Below the pieces are notes generated by a model, which did not search any database, was not told where the DNA came from, and worked only from the letters and a program-made list of their open reading frames with translations. Of a DNA stretch of 9,440 nt, positions 1 through 7,278 are shown in pieces. Source of the DNA: Thiomonas sp. GTDB taxonomy: Bacteria; Pseudomonadota; Gammaproteobacteria; Burkholderiales; Burkholderiaceae_C. A program made the translations under genes and the position numbers. The stretch is taken from NCBI GenBank assembly GCA_027451915.1, contig DAIDHU010000164.1, positions 1 to 9,440 of the forward strand. Direction: 5' to 3'. Position 1 is the first letter of the stretch; every line of letters starts with the position of its first letter.

Positions 1-2078
1 GCCTGGCCAACCCCGGCGGCGCCGATGCCGAGCTGCGCTGGCTGCGCCAGGGCGTGGGCGGTCTGGCCAGCGTGCGCCGCGGGCGCGACGCGCCACCCGC
101 GGAGCGGCGCCCCGAGCTCGATCGAGCCGGGGCCTGGCAGCGCCTGCAGGCGCTGCGGGCAAGGCTTCGCGCGCGGCTGTACGCCGCCATGGGCAGCCAC
201 CCGCGGGCCGGCACCCTGGCCGCGCTGGCGCTGGGCGACCAGGCCGCCGTGGGTGAGGCGGAATGGCAGGTGTACCGAGCCACCGGGGTGGCCCACCTGA
301 TGGCCGTCTCGGGCCTGCATGTGGGCCTGCAGGCCTGGCTGGCCGGCGCGCTGGCCGGCGGCCTGTGGCGACGCCTGCGCTGGCGCGGCCTGCCGCTGCC
401 CCTGCGCCTTCCCGCGCCCTGGCCGGTGGGCGCGGCGCGGGCGCTGGGCGCGCTGGGCTACGCCATGCTCGCCGGGTTCGGGGTGCCGGCGCAGCGCGCC
501 GTGCTGATGCTGGTGGTGGCGCTGGCGCTGCGCCTGTGCGCGCGACGCCTGGCCTGGGCGCAGGTGCTGGGCGCCGCCTTGTGCGCGGTCCTGCTGTGGG
601 ACCCCTGGGCCATCGCCCAGCCGGGCATCTGGCTGTCCTTCGGGGCGGTCGCGGCGCTGCTGCTGGCCGAGCCGAGCGGCAGCGCGCAGGAGCCGCGGGG
701 GCCGCGCCCGCGCTGGCGCGCGGCCTGGCTGCGTCTTCGCGCCGCCGCGCGCGCGCAGTGGGCCGTGAGCCTGGCGCTGGCGCCGCTGACCCTGGTGTTC
801 TTCCAGCAGGTGTCGTTGGCGGCGCCGCTGGCCAATGCGCTGGCCATCCCCGTCGTCACCCTGGGCGTGCTGCCCCTGGCCATGCTCGGCTTCGTGCTGC
901 CGACGCCGCTGGATGCGCTGGCCTGGCGCCTGGCCGCGGGCCTGCAGGACGCCTTGCTGCTCCCGCTGGGGCACATGGCGGCATGGCCGCGAGCCCAATG
1001 GCATGCGGCCGCTCCCGCCGCGCCGGCGCTGGCCCTGGCGCTGCCGGCCGTGCTGGCCCTGGTGCTGCCCTGGCCCTGGCGCCTGCGCCTGCCCGGCGCG
1101 GCGGCGCTGGCGCTCTTGCTGCTGGCCCCGGCCCCACGGCCGCGCCAGGGGCATCTGGAGGCCTGGCTGGCCGATGTGGGGCAGGGCAGCGCCATCGTGC
1201 TGCGCACCCGGCGCCATACCCTGGTGTTCGACACCGGGCCGCCGCTGGGCCGGGGCCGGGATGCCGGCTCGCGCGTGCTGCTGCCCTTGCTGCGCCACCT
1301 GGGCGAGCGCCGGCTCGACCTCGTGGTGCTCAGCCATGCCGACGCCGACCACATCGCCGGCGCGGGCGCGCTGGCGCGCGCCTACCCGGGCACCCCGGCG
1401 GCGGGCTCGGTGCGGGCGCGGCGCCTGCGGGCGCTGGGATTCGCCTCGGCGACGCGCTGCCGTGCCGGGCAGGCCTGGACCTGGGACGGCGTGCGCTTCG
1501 AGTGGCTGCACCCGGAGCCGCGCAGCCGGCTGCGCGAGGACAACGCCGGCTCCTGCGTGCTGCGGGCAGCTTCCGCGCATGGCTCGGTGCTGCTGACCGG
1601 GGACCTGGAGCGCGCGCAGGAACTCACGCTTCTGCGAGGCCCGCGAGGGCGCGGGCTGCATGCCGACCTGCTCGTGGCCGGGCACCACGGCAGCCGTGGA
1701 TCCAGCAGCGAGGAGTTCCTGCGCATGGTGGCCGCGCGCGCCGTGGCGGTGCAGGCGGGCCTGCTCAATGCCTACGGGCACCCGCACCCGGAATTCCTGG
1801 CCCGGCTGCGTGAGCAGGGCCTGTGCCCGGGACGCACGGACCTGCAAGGTGCCCTGGCCTGGAGCGACCGCCAGCCCTGGCGCCTTCTCGGCTGGCGGGC
1901 CGCGCAGCCGCGCTTCTGGCGCCTTCGCGCGGACGCTTGCCGTGTTCCACGGCCGGAGAGCCGCGCGGGGCCTCATCGCGCCTGCGGCGCCGCAGTTGCG
2001 CCAGGGCGCCGACGCGGCCACAATGAAAAGGCTCCACGGCGCATGGCCGATGGTCCAAGCACTCACTCTGGCCGCTGA
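1..2078 (+). CDS. comEC: ComEC/Rec2-family DNA internalization protein, 5'-truncated by the window
   Basis: Inner-membrane channel protein that carries single-stranded DNA into the cytoplasm during natural transformation. The frame is open from base 3, and translation before the first GTG (base 54) already gives family-like sequence (NPGGADAELRWLRQG), so the true start lies upstream and 54 is not a start. The competence-domain motif HLMAVSGLHVGL is at about 291-330, followed by many Leu/Ala-rich membrane segments to about 1130. A C-terminal metallo-beta-lactamase-like domain follows: DVGQGSAIVL near 1173, HADADH at 1335-1352, LLTGD near 1590, and GHHGSRGSSS at 1680-1709. The metal-binding-type histidines and aspartates are present, so a nuclease-type domain looks intact. 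The last 45 or so residues are Arg/Ala/Pro-rich and resemble nothing I recognise. The stop (2076-2078) is 5 bases before the next gene's start. Confidence 0.93.
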   Translation, partial: LANPGGADAELRWLRQGVGGLASVRRGRDAPPAERRPELDRAGAWQRLQALRARLRARLYAAMGSHPRAGTLAALALGDQAAVGEAEWQVYRATGVAHLMAVSGLHVGLQAWLAGALAGGLWRRLRWRGLPLPLRLPAPWPVGAARALGALGYAMLAGFGVPAQRAVLMLVVALALRLCARRLAWAQVLGAALCAVLLWDPWAIAQPGIWLSFGAVAALLLAEPSGSAQEPRGPRPRWRAAWLRLRAAARAQWAVSLALAPLTLVFFQQVSLAAPLANALAIPVVTLGVLPLAMLGFVLPTPLDALAWRLAAGLQDALLLPLGHMAAWPRAQWHAAAPAAPALALALPAVLALVLPWPWRLRLPGAAALALLLLAPAPRPRQGHLEAWLADVGQGSAIVLRTRRHTLVFDTGPPLGRGRDAGSRVLLPLLRHLGERRLDLVVLSHADADHIAGAGALARAYPGTPAAGSVRARRLRALGFASATRCRAGQAWTWDGVRFEWLHPEPRSRLREDNAGSCVLRAASAHGSVLLTGDLERAQELTLLRGPRGRGLHADLLVAGHHGSRGSSSEEFLRMVAARAVAVQAGLLNAYGHPHPEFLARLREQGLCPGRTDLQGALAWSDRQPWRLLGWRAAQPRFWRLRADACRVPRPESRAGPHRACGAAVAPGRRRGHNEKAPRRMADGPSTHSGR

Positions 2079-2083
2079 ACACC

Positions 2084-2557
2084 TTGACCAAGAAACGCTC
2101 TGCCTCCGCGCAAGTCTCGCTGGACTCCCTGGCGGGCCACTACATCCGCCGCCTGCAGCAAATCGCGGTGGCCATTTTTCTGCAGGAGAACGAAGAGCAC
2201 CGGCTGACCCCCGTGCAATACGCGGCACTCCAGGAAGTGCGCAACACACCCGGGCTGGACCAGCGCACGCTGGCGCGCACCATCGGCTTCGATACGTCCA
2301 CGATCGCGGGAGTCATCGACCGCCTGGAGGCGCGCGGGCTGGTGCGGCGCAATGCCTCGCCGGAGGACCGGCGCGTGCGCCTGCTGGAGGCCACCGCGAG
2401 CGGCATCGAGCTTCTGGATGCGGCCTTGCCCGCGGTGCTGCGCACCCAGGATCGCATTCTCCAGCCCTTGTCGCCGAGCGAACGGGTCGAGTTCCTGCGC
2501 ATGCTTCACCGCCTGGTGGCCGCGAACAACGAGCTGAGCAGGGCCCCGAGTCGTTGA
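2084..2557 (+). CDS. MarR-family transcriptional regulator with a TTG start
   Basis: A 157-residue protein with the MarR layout: an N-terminal dimerisation helix region, then a winged helix-turn-helix. LTPVQYAAL (residues 41-49) opens the DNA-binding domain. The helix-turn-helix spans roughly residues 58-86 (LDQRTLARTIG, then TSTIAGVIDRLEARGLV). The wing carries the family signature SPEDRRVRLLEAT near residues 92-105. No ATG or GTG is available before the conserved part, so TTG at 2084 is the best start. No clear Shine-Dalgarno precedes it, and the comEC stop is 5 bases upstream, so translation may be coupled to comEC. MarR proteins usually repress catabolic or efflux genes and are released by small phenolic ligands. 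With an aromatic transporter and hydroxylase downstream, I infer it senses the pathway substrate or an intermediate. The ligand is not visible from sequence. Confidence 0.9.
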   Translation: MTKKRSASAQVSLDSLAGHYIRRLQQIAVAIFLQENEEHRLTPVQYAALQEVRNTPGLDQRTLARTIGFDTSTIAGVIDRLEARGLVRRNASPEDRRVRLLEATASGIELLDAALPAVLRTQDRILQPLSPSERVEFLRMLHRLVAANNELSRAPSR

Positions 2558-2620
2558 GCCTGGGGGCGCAGACCCGTCTTCCAAGCGAGTCGTCTCAGGG
2601 TAGACCCTAGCACAGATCGG

Positions 2621-2648
2621 ATAAACACTCAGTATGCTGATGATATGT
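2621..2648 (+). promoter_or_regulatory. Putative operator, degenerate copy of the site at 7920-7947
   Basis: The core CAGTATGCTGATGAT (2630-2644) matches CAGTACACTGATGAT (7929-7943) at 13 of 15 positions. Over the full 28-base alignment about 17 positions agree. Here only the right half-site is well preserved; the left arm is degraded, leaving the inner dyad TCAG-N4-CTGA. The site lies between marR and the transporter operon, where a repressor could block transcription. That MarR binds here is inference. Confidence 0.55.
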
Positions 2649-2659
2649 ATACAGACGAA

Positions 2660-2676
2660 ATGGGCGCCTCGCCCAT
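2660..2676 (+). other. Leader hairpin directly before the ribosome binding site
   Basis: ATGGGCG (2660-2666) and CGCCCAT (2670-2676) are exact reverse complements around a 3-base loop (CCT), giving a 7-bp GC-rich stem. The 3' arm ends one base before the GGGGAG Shine-Dalgarno (2677-2682) of the binding-protein gene. The stem therefore sits beside the ribosome binding site without covering it. It could affect translation or mRNA 5' stability; the structure is seen, the role is inferred. Confidence 0.45.
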
Positions 2677-2688
2677 GGGGAGACCTGG

Positions 2689-3855
2689 ATGAACTGGAAG
2701 ACGATGTTCGGTGGCGCTGCCGCAGCTGCCCTGATGCTGGCGAACGCGCACGCGGCCGAGCCGCTGAAGATCGGGCTGATCCTGCCCATGTCGGGCCCCT
2801 TCGCCACCTACGGCGCCGAGATCAGCGACGGCGTGCAGCTGTGGCTCAAGGAGCACGGCGGCCTTGCCGGCGGACGCAAGGTCGAGATCATCCTGCGCAA
2901 TGACGCGCCCGGCACCTCCGGTGACGTCGACAAGCGCCTGGCCCAGTCCCTGATCGTCAAGGACAAGGTCGACCTGCTGGCCGGCTTCGCCCTCACCCCC
3001 TCGGCCTTCGCGGTGGCCCCGCTGGCCACCGAGGCCAGGGTTCCGATGGTGATCATGAACGCCGCCACCTCCTCGGTGACCACCAAGTCGCCCTACATCG
3101 TGCGCGTTTCGATGACCCTTCCGCAAAGCGCCAAGGTCATCGCCGACTGGGCCGCGAAAAACGGCGTGCACAAGGCCTTCGTGCTGGCCGCGGACTATGC
3201 GCCGGGCTTCGATGCCGCCACGCAATTCAAGAAATCCTTCACCGCCGATGGTGGCTCCATCGTAGGCGACGTCAAGGCGCCGCTGAGCAACCCCGACTAC
3301 TCGCCGTACCTGCAGCGCATCAAGGCCACCAGGCCCGACGCGGTGTTCCTGTTCCTGCCCCCGGGCGCGGGAACCATCGCCTTGATGAAGGGCTTCGTCG
3401 ACCAGGGGCTGCGTGCCAGCGGCATCCGGCTGATCGGCACCGGGGACCTGACCGACGAGGCGATTCTCGACAGCCTGGGCAAGCCGGCGCTCGGCGTGGT
3501 CACCGCCTTCCACTACTCGGGGGTGCACGAGTCGGCGCAGAACAAGGCCTTCGTGGCGGCCTTCCGGACGAGCTGGCCGACCCTGCGCCCGGACTTCATG
3601 GCCGTGGGCGGCTACGACGGCATGCAGCTGATCGATCTGGCCTTGGCCAGGGCCCACGGCAACGCCAGCGGTCCGGCCTTCATGAGCGCCGTCAAGGGCC
3701 TGCACTGGATGAGTCCGCGCGGCCCCGTGAGCATCGACCCGGCCACCCGCGACATCGTGCAGGACGAGTACCTGCGCAAGGTGGAGCTGGTCGACGGGCA
3801 TCTGCAGAACGTGGAATTCGCCACTGTCCCGAAGGTCAAGGACCCGGGCAAGTGA
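2689..3855 (+). CDS. ABC transporter substrate-binding protein (branched-chain amino acid / aromatic acid type)
   Basis: A 388-residue periplasmic binding protein of the Peripla_BP_6 (LivJ-like) family. The N-terminus has a typical signal peptide: Lys at residue 4, an Ala/Leu-rich core, and a likely signal-peptidase site after ANAHA (about residue 22). The mature part begins with the family opening LKIGLILPMSGPFATYG, followed by alternating Rossmann-like lobes with phrases such as GFALTPSAFAVAPLA, VPMVIMNAATS, VFLFLPPGAG and AVGGYDGMQLI. Length is normal for the family. GGGGAG at 2677-2682 is well spaced from ATG 2689. It is the first gene of the transporter operon and would deliver ligand to the permease pair downstream. 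The adjacent hydroxylase suggests an aromatic acid such as 3-hydroxybenzoate rather than leucine or valine, but the ligand cannot be read from sequence. Confidence 0.9.
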   Translation: MNWKTMFGGAAAAALMLANAHAAEPLKIGLILPMSGPFATYGAEISDGVQLWLKEHGGLAGGRKVEIILRNDAPGTSGDVDKRLAQSLIVKDKVDLLAGFALTPSAFAVAPLATEARVPMVIMNAATSSVTTKSPYIVRVSMTLPQSAKVIADWAAKNGVHKAFVLAADYAPGFDAATQFKKSFTADGGSIVGDVKAPLSNPDYSPYLQRIKATRPDAVFLFLPPGAGTIALMKGFVDQGLRASGIRLIGTGDLTDEAILDSLGKPALGVVTAFHYSGVHESAQNKAFVAAFRTSWPTLRPDFMAVGGYDGMQLIDLALARAHGNASGPAFMSAVKGLHWMSPRGPVSIDPATRDIVQDEYLRKVELVDGHLQNVEFATVPKVKDPGK

Positions 3856-3872
3856 GCCCTGCGCGACTCCCG

Positions 3873-3893
3873 GGCCGCGCGTTGAGCGCGGCC
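3873..3893 (+). other. Strong intercistronic hairpin between binding-protein and permease genes
   Basis: GGCCGCGC (3873-3880) and GCGCGGCC (3886-3893) are exact reverse complements with a 5-base loop (GTTGA). It lies in the 67-base gap after the binding-protein stop. No T-run follows, so it is not a standard intrinsic terminator. Such hairpins often protect the upstream mRNA from 3' exonucleases, letting the binding protein be made in excess over the membrane parts. That role is inferred here. Confidence 0.55.
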
Positions 3894-3922
3894 GCTGATC
3901 CCAGGCGCGGCGCGGCGAAGAC

Positions 3923-4783
3923 ATGTTGACCATCCTGTTCGACGGCATCGCCGAGGGCATGCTGCTGTTCCTGCTCAGCGTGGGCCTGTCGGTGACCCTG
4001 GGCCTGATGAATTTCGTCAACCTGGCCCACGGCGCCTTCGCCATGCTGGGGGGCTATGTCTGCGTGCTCGTGCTCGAGCGCCTGGGCATGCCCTTCGCGC
4101 TGGCCGTGGTCGCCGCGGCGCTGGCGGCGGCGCTGGCCGGGTTGGTGCTCGAGCGCGTGCTCTACCGCCGCCTGTACAAGGCCTCGCACCTTGACCAGGT
4201 GTTGTTCTCGATCGGTCTGGTGTTCATGTCGGTGGCGGCGGCCACCTACCTGTTCGGCGACCAGCAGCAGGCCTTCACGCTGCCGCGCGCGCTGCGCCGG
4301 ACCTGGCATCTGCCGGGGCTCGAGGTCGATGCCTACCGGCTGCTGCTGGTCCTCGTCGGCCTCGCGCTGGCCGCCTCGCTGCACGCGCTGGTCACGCGTA
4401 CCCGCTTCGGCGCCAGCCTGCGCGCGGCGGTCGACAACCAGCGCGCGGCGCGCGGCCTGGGCATCGACGTGGACAGTGTGTTCGTGGCCACCTTCGCGCT
4501 GGGCTCGGGGTTGGCGGGCCTGGGCGGAGCCCTGGGGGTGCAGATGCTCGGGCTGAGCCCGGAATATCCGCTGCAGTACATCGTGTACGTGCTGATCGTG
4601 GTCGCCGTAGGCGGGGCCGGCAGCATCCAGGGCTCGTGGATCGCCTCACTGCTGCTGGGCGTGGTCGACGTGGCCGGCAAGTACTACCTGCCGCAGCTGG
4701 GACCCTTCCTGATCTACGCGGTGATGGTGCTGGCTCTGCTGCTGCGCCCCCAGGGCCTGTTCGGCACCCGGCTCGCGAGCTGA
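3923..4783 (+). CDS. livH: Branched-chain amino acid-type ABC transporter permease, LivH family
   Basis: An integral inner-membrane protein of 286 residues, the usual size for LivH, with many hydrophobic segments. The N-terminal region shows the family motif GLMNFVNLAHGAFAMLGGY. The C-terminal half holds the coupling-loop region with TRTRFGASLRAAVDNQRAARGLGID, then SGLAGLGGALG and VVAVGGAGSIQGSW, all typical of this permease family. It would pair with the LivM-type permease to form the translocation pore. The start ATG has only a weak GAAG (3917-3920) upstream. The symbol marks the family; given the neighbours, the substrate is more likely an aromatic acid than an amino acid. Confidence 0.9.
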   Translation: MLTILFDGIAEGMLLFLLSVGLSVTLGLMNFVNLAHGAFAMLGGYVCVLVLERLGMPFALAVVAAALAAALAGLVLERVLYRRLYKASHLDQVLFSIGLVFMSVAAATYLFGDQQQAFTLPRALRRTWHLPGLEVDAYRLLLVLVGLALAASLHALVTRTRFGASLRAAVDNQRAARGLGIDVDSVFVATFALGSGLAGLGGALGVQMLGLSPEYPLQYIVYVLIVVAVGGAGSIQGSWIASLLLGVVDVAGKYYLPQLGPFLIYAVMVLALLLRPQGLFGTRLAS

Positions 4784-4805
4784 GAAGGTGTGAGCTGACT
4801 CGACC

Positions 4806-5801
4806 ATGACAAACCCGCCCACCCTCGCTTCATCCACCGCCTGGCTGCGGCAGGCCGCCCGCTGGCACTGGGCCGAATACGCCTTCTGGGCCGTGCCCGT
4901 GGCGGCCTACTTCCTGTTCCCCGACGAGCTCGCATTGCTGTCGCAGATTGCCATCACGGCGCTGTTCGCCCTGTCTCTGGACCTGGTGCTGGGAGTCGCC
5001 GGCATCCTTTCCCTGGGCCAGGCGGCGTTGTTCGCCATCGGCGCCTACCTGGCCGGCCTGATCGCCTTGCATGGCTGGACCGACCCGCTGCTCGGCCTGG
5101 CGGCAGCCGCGGCCGGCAGCGCGGCCTTCGGCTTCGCCACCAGTTTCCTGGTGCTGCGGGGCGCCGATCTCACGCGCCTGATGGTGACCCTGGGGCTGGC
5201 GCTGCTCCTGTACGCGGTGGCCAACCAGTACACCAGCCTGACCGGTGGCCTGGACGGGCTGCAGGGCATCAGCGTGGCGCCGCTGCTGGGCCGCTTCGCC
5301 TTCGGGCTGTACGGCAGGGCGGCCTACATCTACTGCACGGTGGTGCTGTTCCTGGCCTTCTGGGCGGTGCGCCGCCTGAGCCATTCGCCCTTCGGCCTGT
5401 CGCTGCGTGGCCTGCACCAGAATGCGCGACGCATTCCAGCGCTGGGCATGTCGGTGCGCGCGCGCCTGGTGGCCGCCTATACCCTGGGCGCGGCGCTGGC
5501 CGGCATCGCCGGCGCCTTGCTGACCCAGACCACGCAGTTCGTGTCCATCGACGTGCTCAGCTTCGAGCGCTCCGCCGATGTGCTGCTGATGGTGGTGCTC
5601 GGCGGGACCGGAACCCTGTACGGCGCGATGCTCGGCGCCACCGTGTTCATGCTGGTGCACAACATGCTGTCCAACCTCAACCCCCAGTACTGGCAGTTCT
5701 GGATGGGAGCCGCGCTGGTGCTGGTGGTCATGCTGGCGCGCGGCGGCATCGTGGGCGGGCTGCGCCAGGCCACGCGGAGTGCGTGGTGGAAACGGCGATG
5801 A
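4806..5801 (+). CDS. livM: Branched-chain amino acid-type ABC transporter permease, LivM family
   Basis: The second inner-membrane permease, 331 residues. After a soluble N-terminal stretch of about 25 residues come repeated hydrophobic segments. Family motifs include LGVAGILSLGQAALFAIGAYLAGL early on, GGLDGLQGI mid-protein, and a coupling region with SPFGLSLRGLHQNARRIPALG. Near the end are LLMVVLGGTGTLYGAMLGA and NPQYWQFWMGAALV. No ATPase domain is fused to it. An in-frame TGA at 4791-4793 rules out an earlier start; the Shine-Dalgarno before ATG 4806 is poor (GAAGG at 4784-4788 is far away), suggesting coupling to the upstream gene. Its stop TGA (5799-5801) overlaps the next start as ATGA. 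Confidence 0.9.
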   Translation: MTNPPTLASSTAWLRQAARWHWAEYAFWAVPVAAYFLFPDELALLSQIAITALFALSLDLVLGVAGILSLGQAALFAIGAYLAGLIALHGWTDPLLGLAAAAAGSAAFGFATSFLVLRGADLTRLMVTLGLALLLYAVANQYTSLTGGLDGLQGISVAPLLGRFAFGLYGRAAYIYCTVVLFLAFWAVRRLSHSPFGLSLRGLHQNARRIPALGMSVRARLVAAYTLGAALAGIAGALLTQTTQFVSIDVLSFERSADVLLMVVLGGTGTLYGAMLGATVFMLVHNMLSNLNPQYWQFWMGAALVLVVMLARGGIVGGLRQATRSAWWKRR

Positions 5802-6556
5802 GCTCCGCACCGGCGCTGCAGACGCGCAACCTGGTCAAGCGCTTCGGCGGCTTCACGGCGACCAACGACGTCAGCCTGAGCCTGTCCACCGGCGCGCGCC
5901 ATGCGCTGATCGGGCCGAACGGCGCGGGCAAGACCACGCTGATCCACCTGCTCAGCGGTTACCTCGAGCCCAGCGCCGGGCAGGTGCTGCTCGACGGGCG
6001 TGAGGTGACTCGGCTGGCCCAGCACCAGCGCGTGGCGCGCGGCCTGGCGCGCACCTTCCAGATCAACAGTCTGTTTCCCGATCTCAGCGTGCTCGAGAGC
6101 GTGGTCCTGGCGGTGGCCCAGCGGCGCGGCATCGGTGCGCGCTTCTGGCGCGCCGTGGGCGCCCACGCGCAGGCCGTGGACGAGGCCGCCCAGTTACTGC
6201 AGACCCTGGGCCTGCTCGACGTGGCGCGCCGGCCCGCGCGCGAGCTGGCCTACGGGCGCCAGCGCCTGCTGGAGATCGCCCTGGCGATGGCGCTGCGCCC
6301 GCGGGTGCTGCTGCTCGACGAGCCCGCCGCCGGCGTGCCGACGGGGGAAAGCCGCGCCTTGTTCGAGATCATCGCCCAGCTTCCGCGCGACGTGACCATC
6401 GTGCTGATCGAACACGATATGGACCTGGTGTTTCGCTTCGCCGAGCGCATTTCCGTGCTGGTCAACGGGAGCATCCTCACCGAGGGCACGCCCGAGCAGA
6501 TCGCGCAGGATCCGCAGGTGCGCGAGGTCTATCTGGGGAGCTCGCTGCATGCCTAG
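5798..6556 (+). CDS. livG: ABC transporter ATP-binding protein, LivG family
   Basis: A cytoplasmic ATPase of 252 residues from ATG 5798, which overlaps the livM stop (ATGA) and is preceded by GGTGGA at about 5786-5790. A GTG at 5783 in the same frame would add five residues and is less likely. Walker A GPNGAGKTT is at residues 39-47, the Q-loop glutamine is at 88 (RTFQ), Walker B LLLDEP is at 171-176, and the H-loop histidine is at 206 (IEHDMD). The signature is LAYGRQ (150-155) instead of LSGGQ; a Tyr-Gly form is usual in the LivG family. The sequence GVPTGE after Walker B replaces the more common GLNPxE. All catalytic residues are present. It would form a heterodimer with the LivF-type protein encoded next. 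Confidence 0.92.
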   Translation: MSSAPALQTRNLVKRFGGFTATNDVSLSLSTGARHALIGPNGAGKTTLIHLLSGYLEPSAGQVLLDGREVTRLAQHQRVARGLARTFQINSLFPDLSVLESVVLAVAQRRGIGARFWRAVGAHAQAVDEAAQLLQTLGLLDVARRPARELAYGRQRLLEIALAMALRPRVLLLDEPAAGVPTGESRALFEIIAQLPRDVTIVLIEHDMDLVFRFAERISVLVNGSILTEGTPEQIAQDPQVREVYLGSSLHA

Positions 6557-7256
6557 GCTGCTGGAGGTCGAGGACGTCTGGGCCGGCTATGGCAGCGGCA
6601 CGGTGCTGCAGGGCGTGGGCCTTTCGCTGGACAGCGCGGGCAGCCTGGCGCTGCTGGGGCGCAACGGCATGGGCAAGACCACGCTGTTGGCCACGCTCAT
6701 GGGGGCGACCCGCCAGTCGCGCGGCAGCATTCGCCTGGCCGGGCGCGAGCTGGTCAAGGTGGCGGGATTCCGGCGCGCACGCGCCGGGCTCGGCTGGGTA
6801 CCGCAGGAGCGCGACATCTTTGCGTCGCTGAGCGTGGAGGAGAACCTGCGGGTCGTGGCCCGGCGCGGGCCCTGGGACCTGACGCGGGTGTACGCGATGT
6901 TCCCCCGGCTTCGGGAGCGCCGCCGCAACCTGGGCAACCAGCTGTCGGGCGGCGAGCAGCAGATGCTGGCCATGGGGCGAGCGCTGATGCTCAATCCGCG
7001 CATCCTGCTGCTCGACGAGCCGCTGGAGGGACTGGCGCCGTTGATTCGCGAGGAACTGCTGGCCTCGATCGCCCAGATGAGCCAGGCCTCGGAAATGGCC
7101 ATGATCCTGGTCGAACAGCACGCGTGGCAAATCCTGCCCATCACCCAACAGGCCCTGGTGCTCGAGCGCGGCCAGGTCGTGCACCAGGGCGCCAGCGAGG
7201 CGCTGCTGGCCGAACCGGCCACGCTCGAGCGCTGGCTCGGCGTGGCCGCTCATTGA
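6549..7256 (+). CDS. livF: ABC transporter ATP-binding protein, LivF family
   Basis: The second ATPase subunit, 235 residues, typical for LivF. Walker A GRNGMGKTT is at residues 37-45, the Q-loop at VPQE (Gln 86), the canonical signature LSGGEQQ at 132-138, Walker B LLLDEP at 153-158, and the H-loop histidine at 191 (VEQHAW). After Walker B the sequence LEGLAP is characteristic of LivF. The ATG at 6549 lies within the last 8 bases of livG and is preceded by GGGGAG at 6535-6540, so the two ATPases are probably made together. It completes a full transporter of one binding protein, two permeases and two ATPases. The ATP-hydrolysing residues all appear intact. Confidence 0.92.
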   Translation: MPRLLEVEDVWAGYGSGTVLQGVGLSLDSAGSLALLGRNGMGKTTLLATLMGATRQSRGSIRLAGRELVKVAGFRRARAGLGWVPQERDIFASLSVEENLRVVARRGPWDLTRVYAMFPRLRERRRNLGNQLSGGEQQMLAMGRALMLNPRILLLDEPLEGLAPLIREELLASIAQMSQASEMAMILVEQHAWQILPITQQALVLERGQVVHQGASEALLAEPATLERWLGVAAH

Positions 7257-7278
7257 CAGGCAAGGGGAGCGGACAGCC

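Larger units (their letters stand above)
2558..2688 (+). promoter_or_regulatory. Regulatory gap before the ABC transporter operon
   Basis: This stretch is AT-richer than the surrounding genes (especially 2611-2660) and holds several dyads: AGGGT-AG-ACCCT at 2597-2608, an operator-like core at 2629-2644, the 8-base palindrome TGTATACA at 2646-2653, and a hairpin at 2660-2676. The promoter is presumably here. Hexamers resembling -10 boxes exist (TATGCT at 2633-2638), but I cannot pair one convincingly with a -35 box. A Shine-Dalgarno GGGGAG at 2677-2682 precedes the ATG at 2689. No terminator for marR is evident. Confidence 0.6.

Noticed and set aside
54..56. GTG as the start of comEC
   Set aside because: The frame is open to the window edge and the residues before this codon fit the family, so the gene is simply truncated by the window.
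263..1813. Frame of 516 codons on the + strand overlapping comEC
   Set aside because: Its translation is Ala/Gly/Arg/Pro-rich without domains, whereas the comEC frame carries clear competence and metallo-beta-lactamase motifs.
1660..2610. Frame of 316 codons on the + strand overlapping the comEC end and marR
   Set aside because: No recognisable domain; the marR frame has a complete winged helix-turn-helix. Considered as a frameshifted comEC continuation, but it does not extend the nuclease domain.
2634..2903. Small + strand frame starting at 2634
   Set aside because: It overlaps the signal-peptide region of the binding protein in another frame and has an Arg-rich translation without a ribosome binding site.
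2629..4044. Long open frame of 471 codons on the - strand
   Set aside because: It lies opposite the binding-protein and livH genes, has His/Arg/Gly-rich low-complexity translation, and reflects G/C-biased third positions of the real genes. The same applies to 7908-9212 (-), 4830-5810 (-), 6477-7280 (-) and 458-1354 (-).
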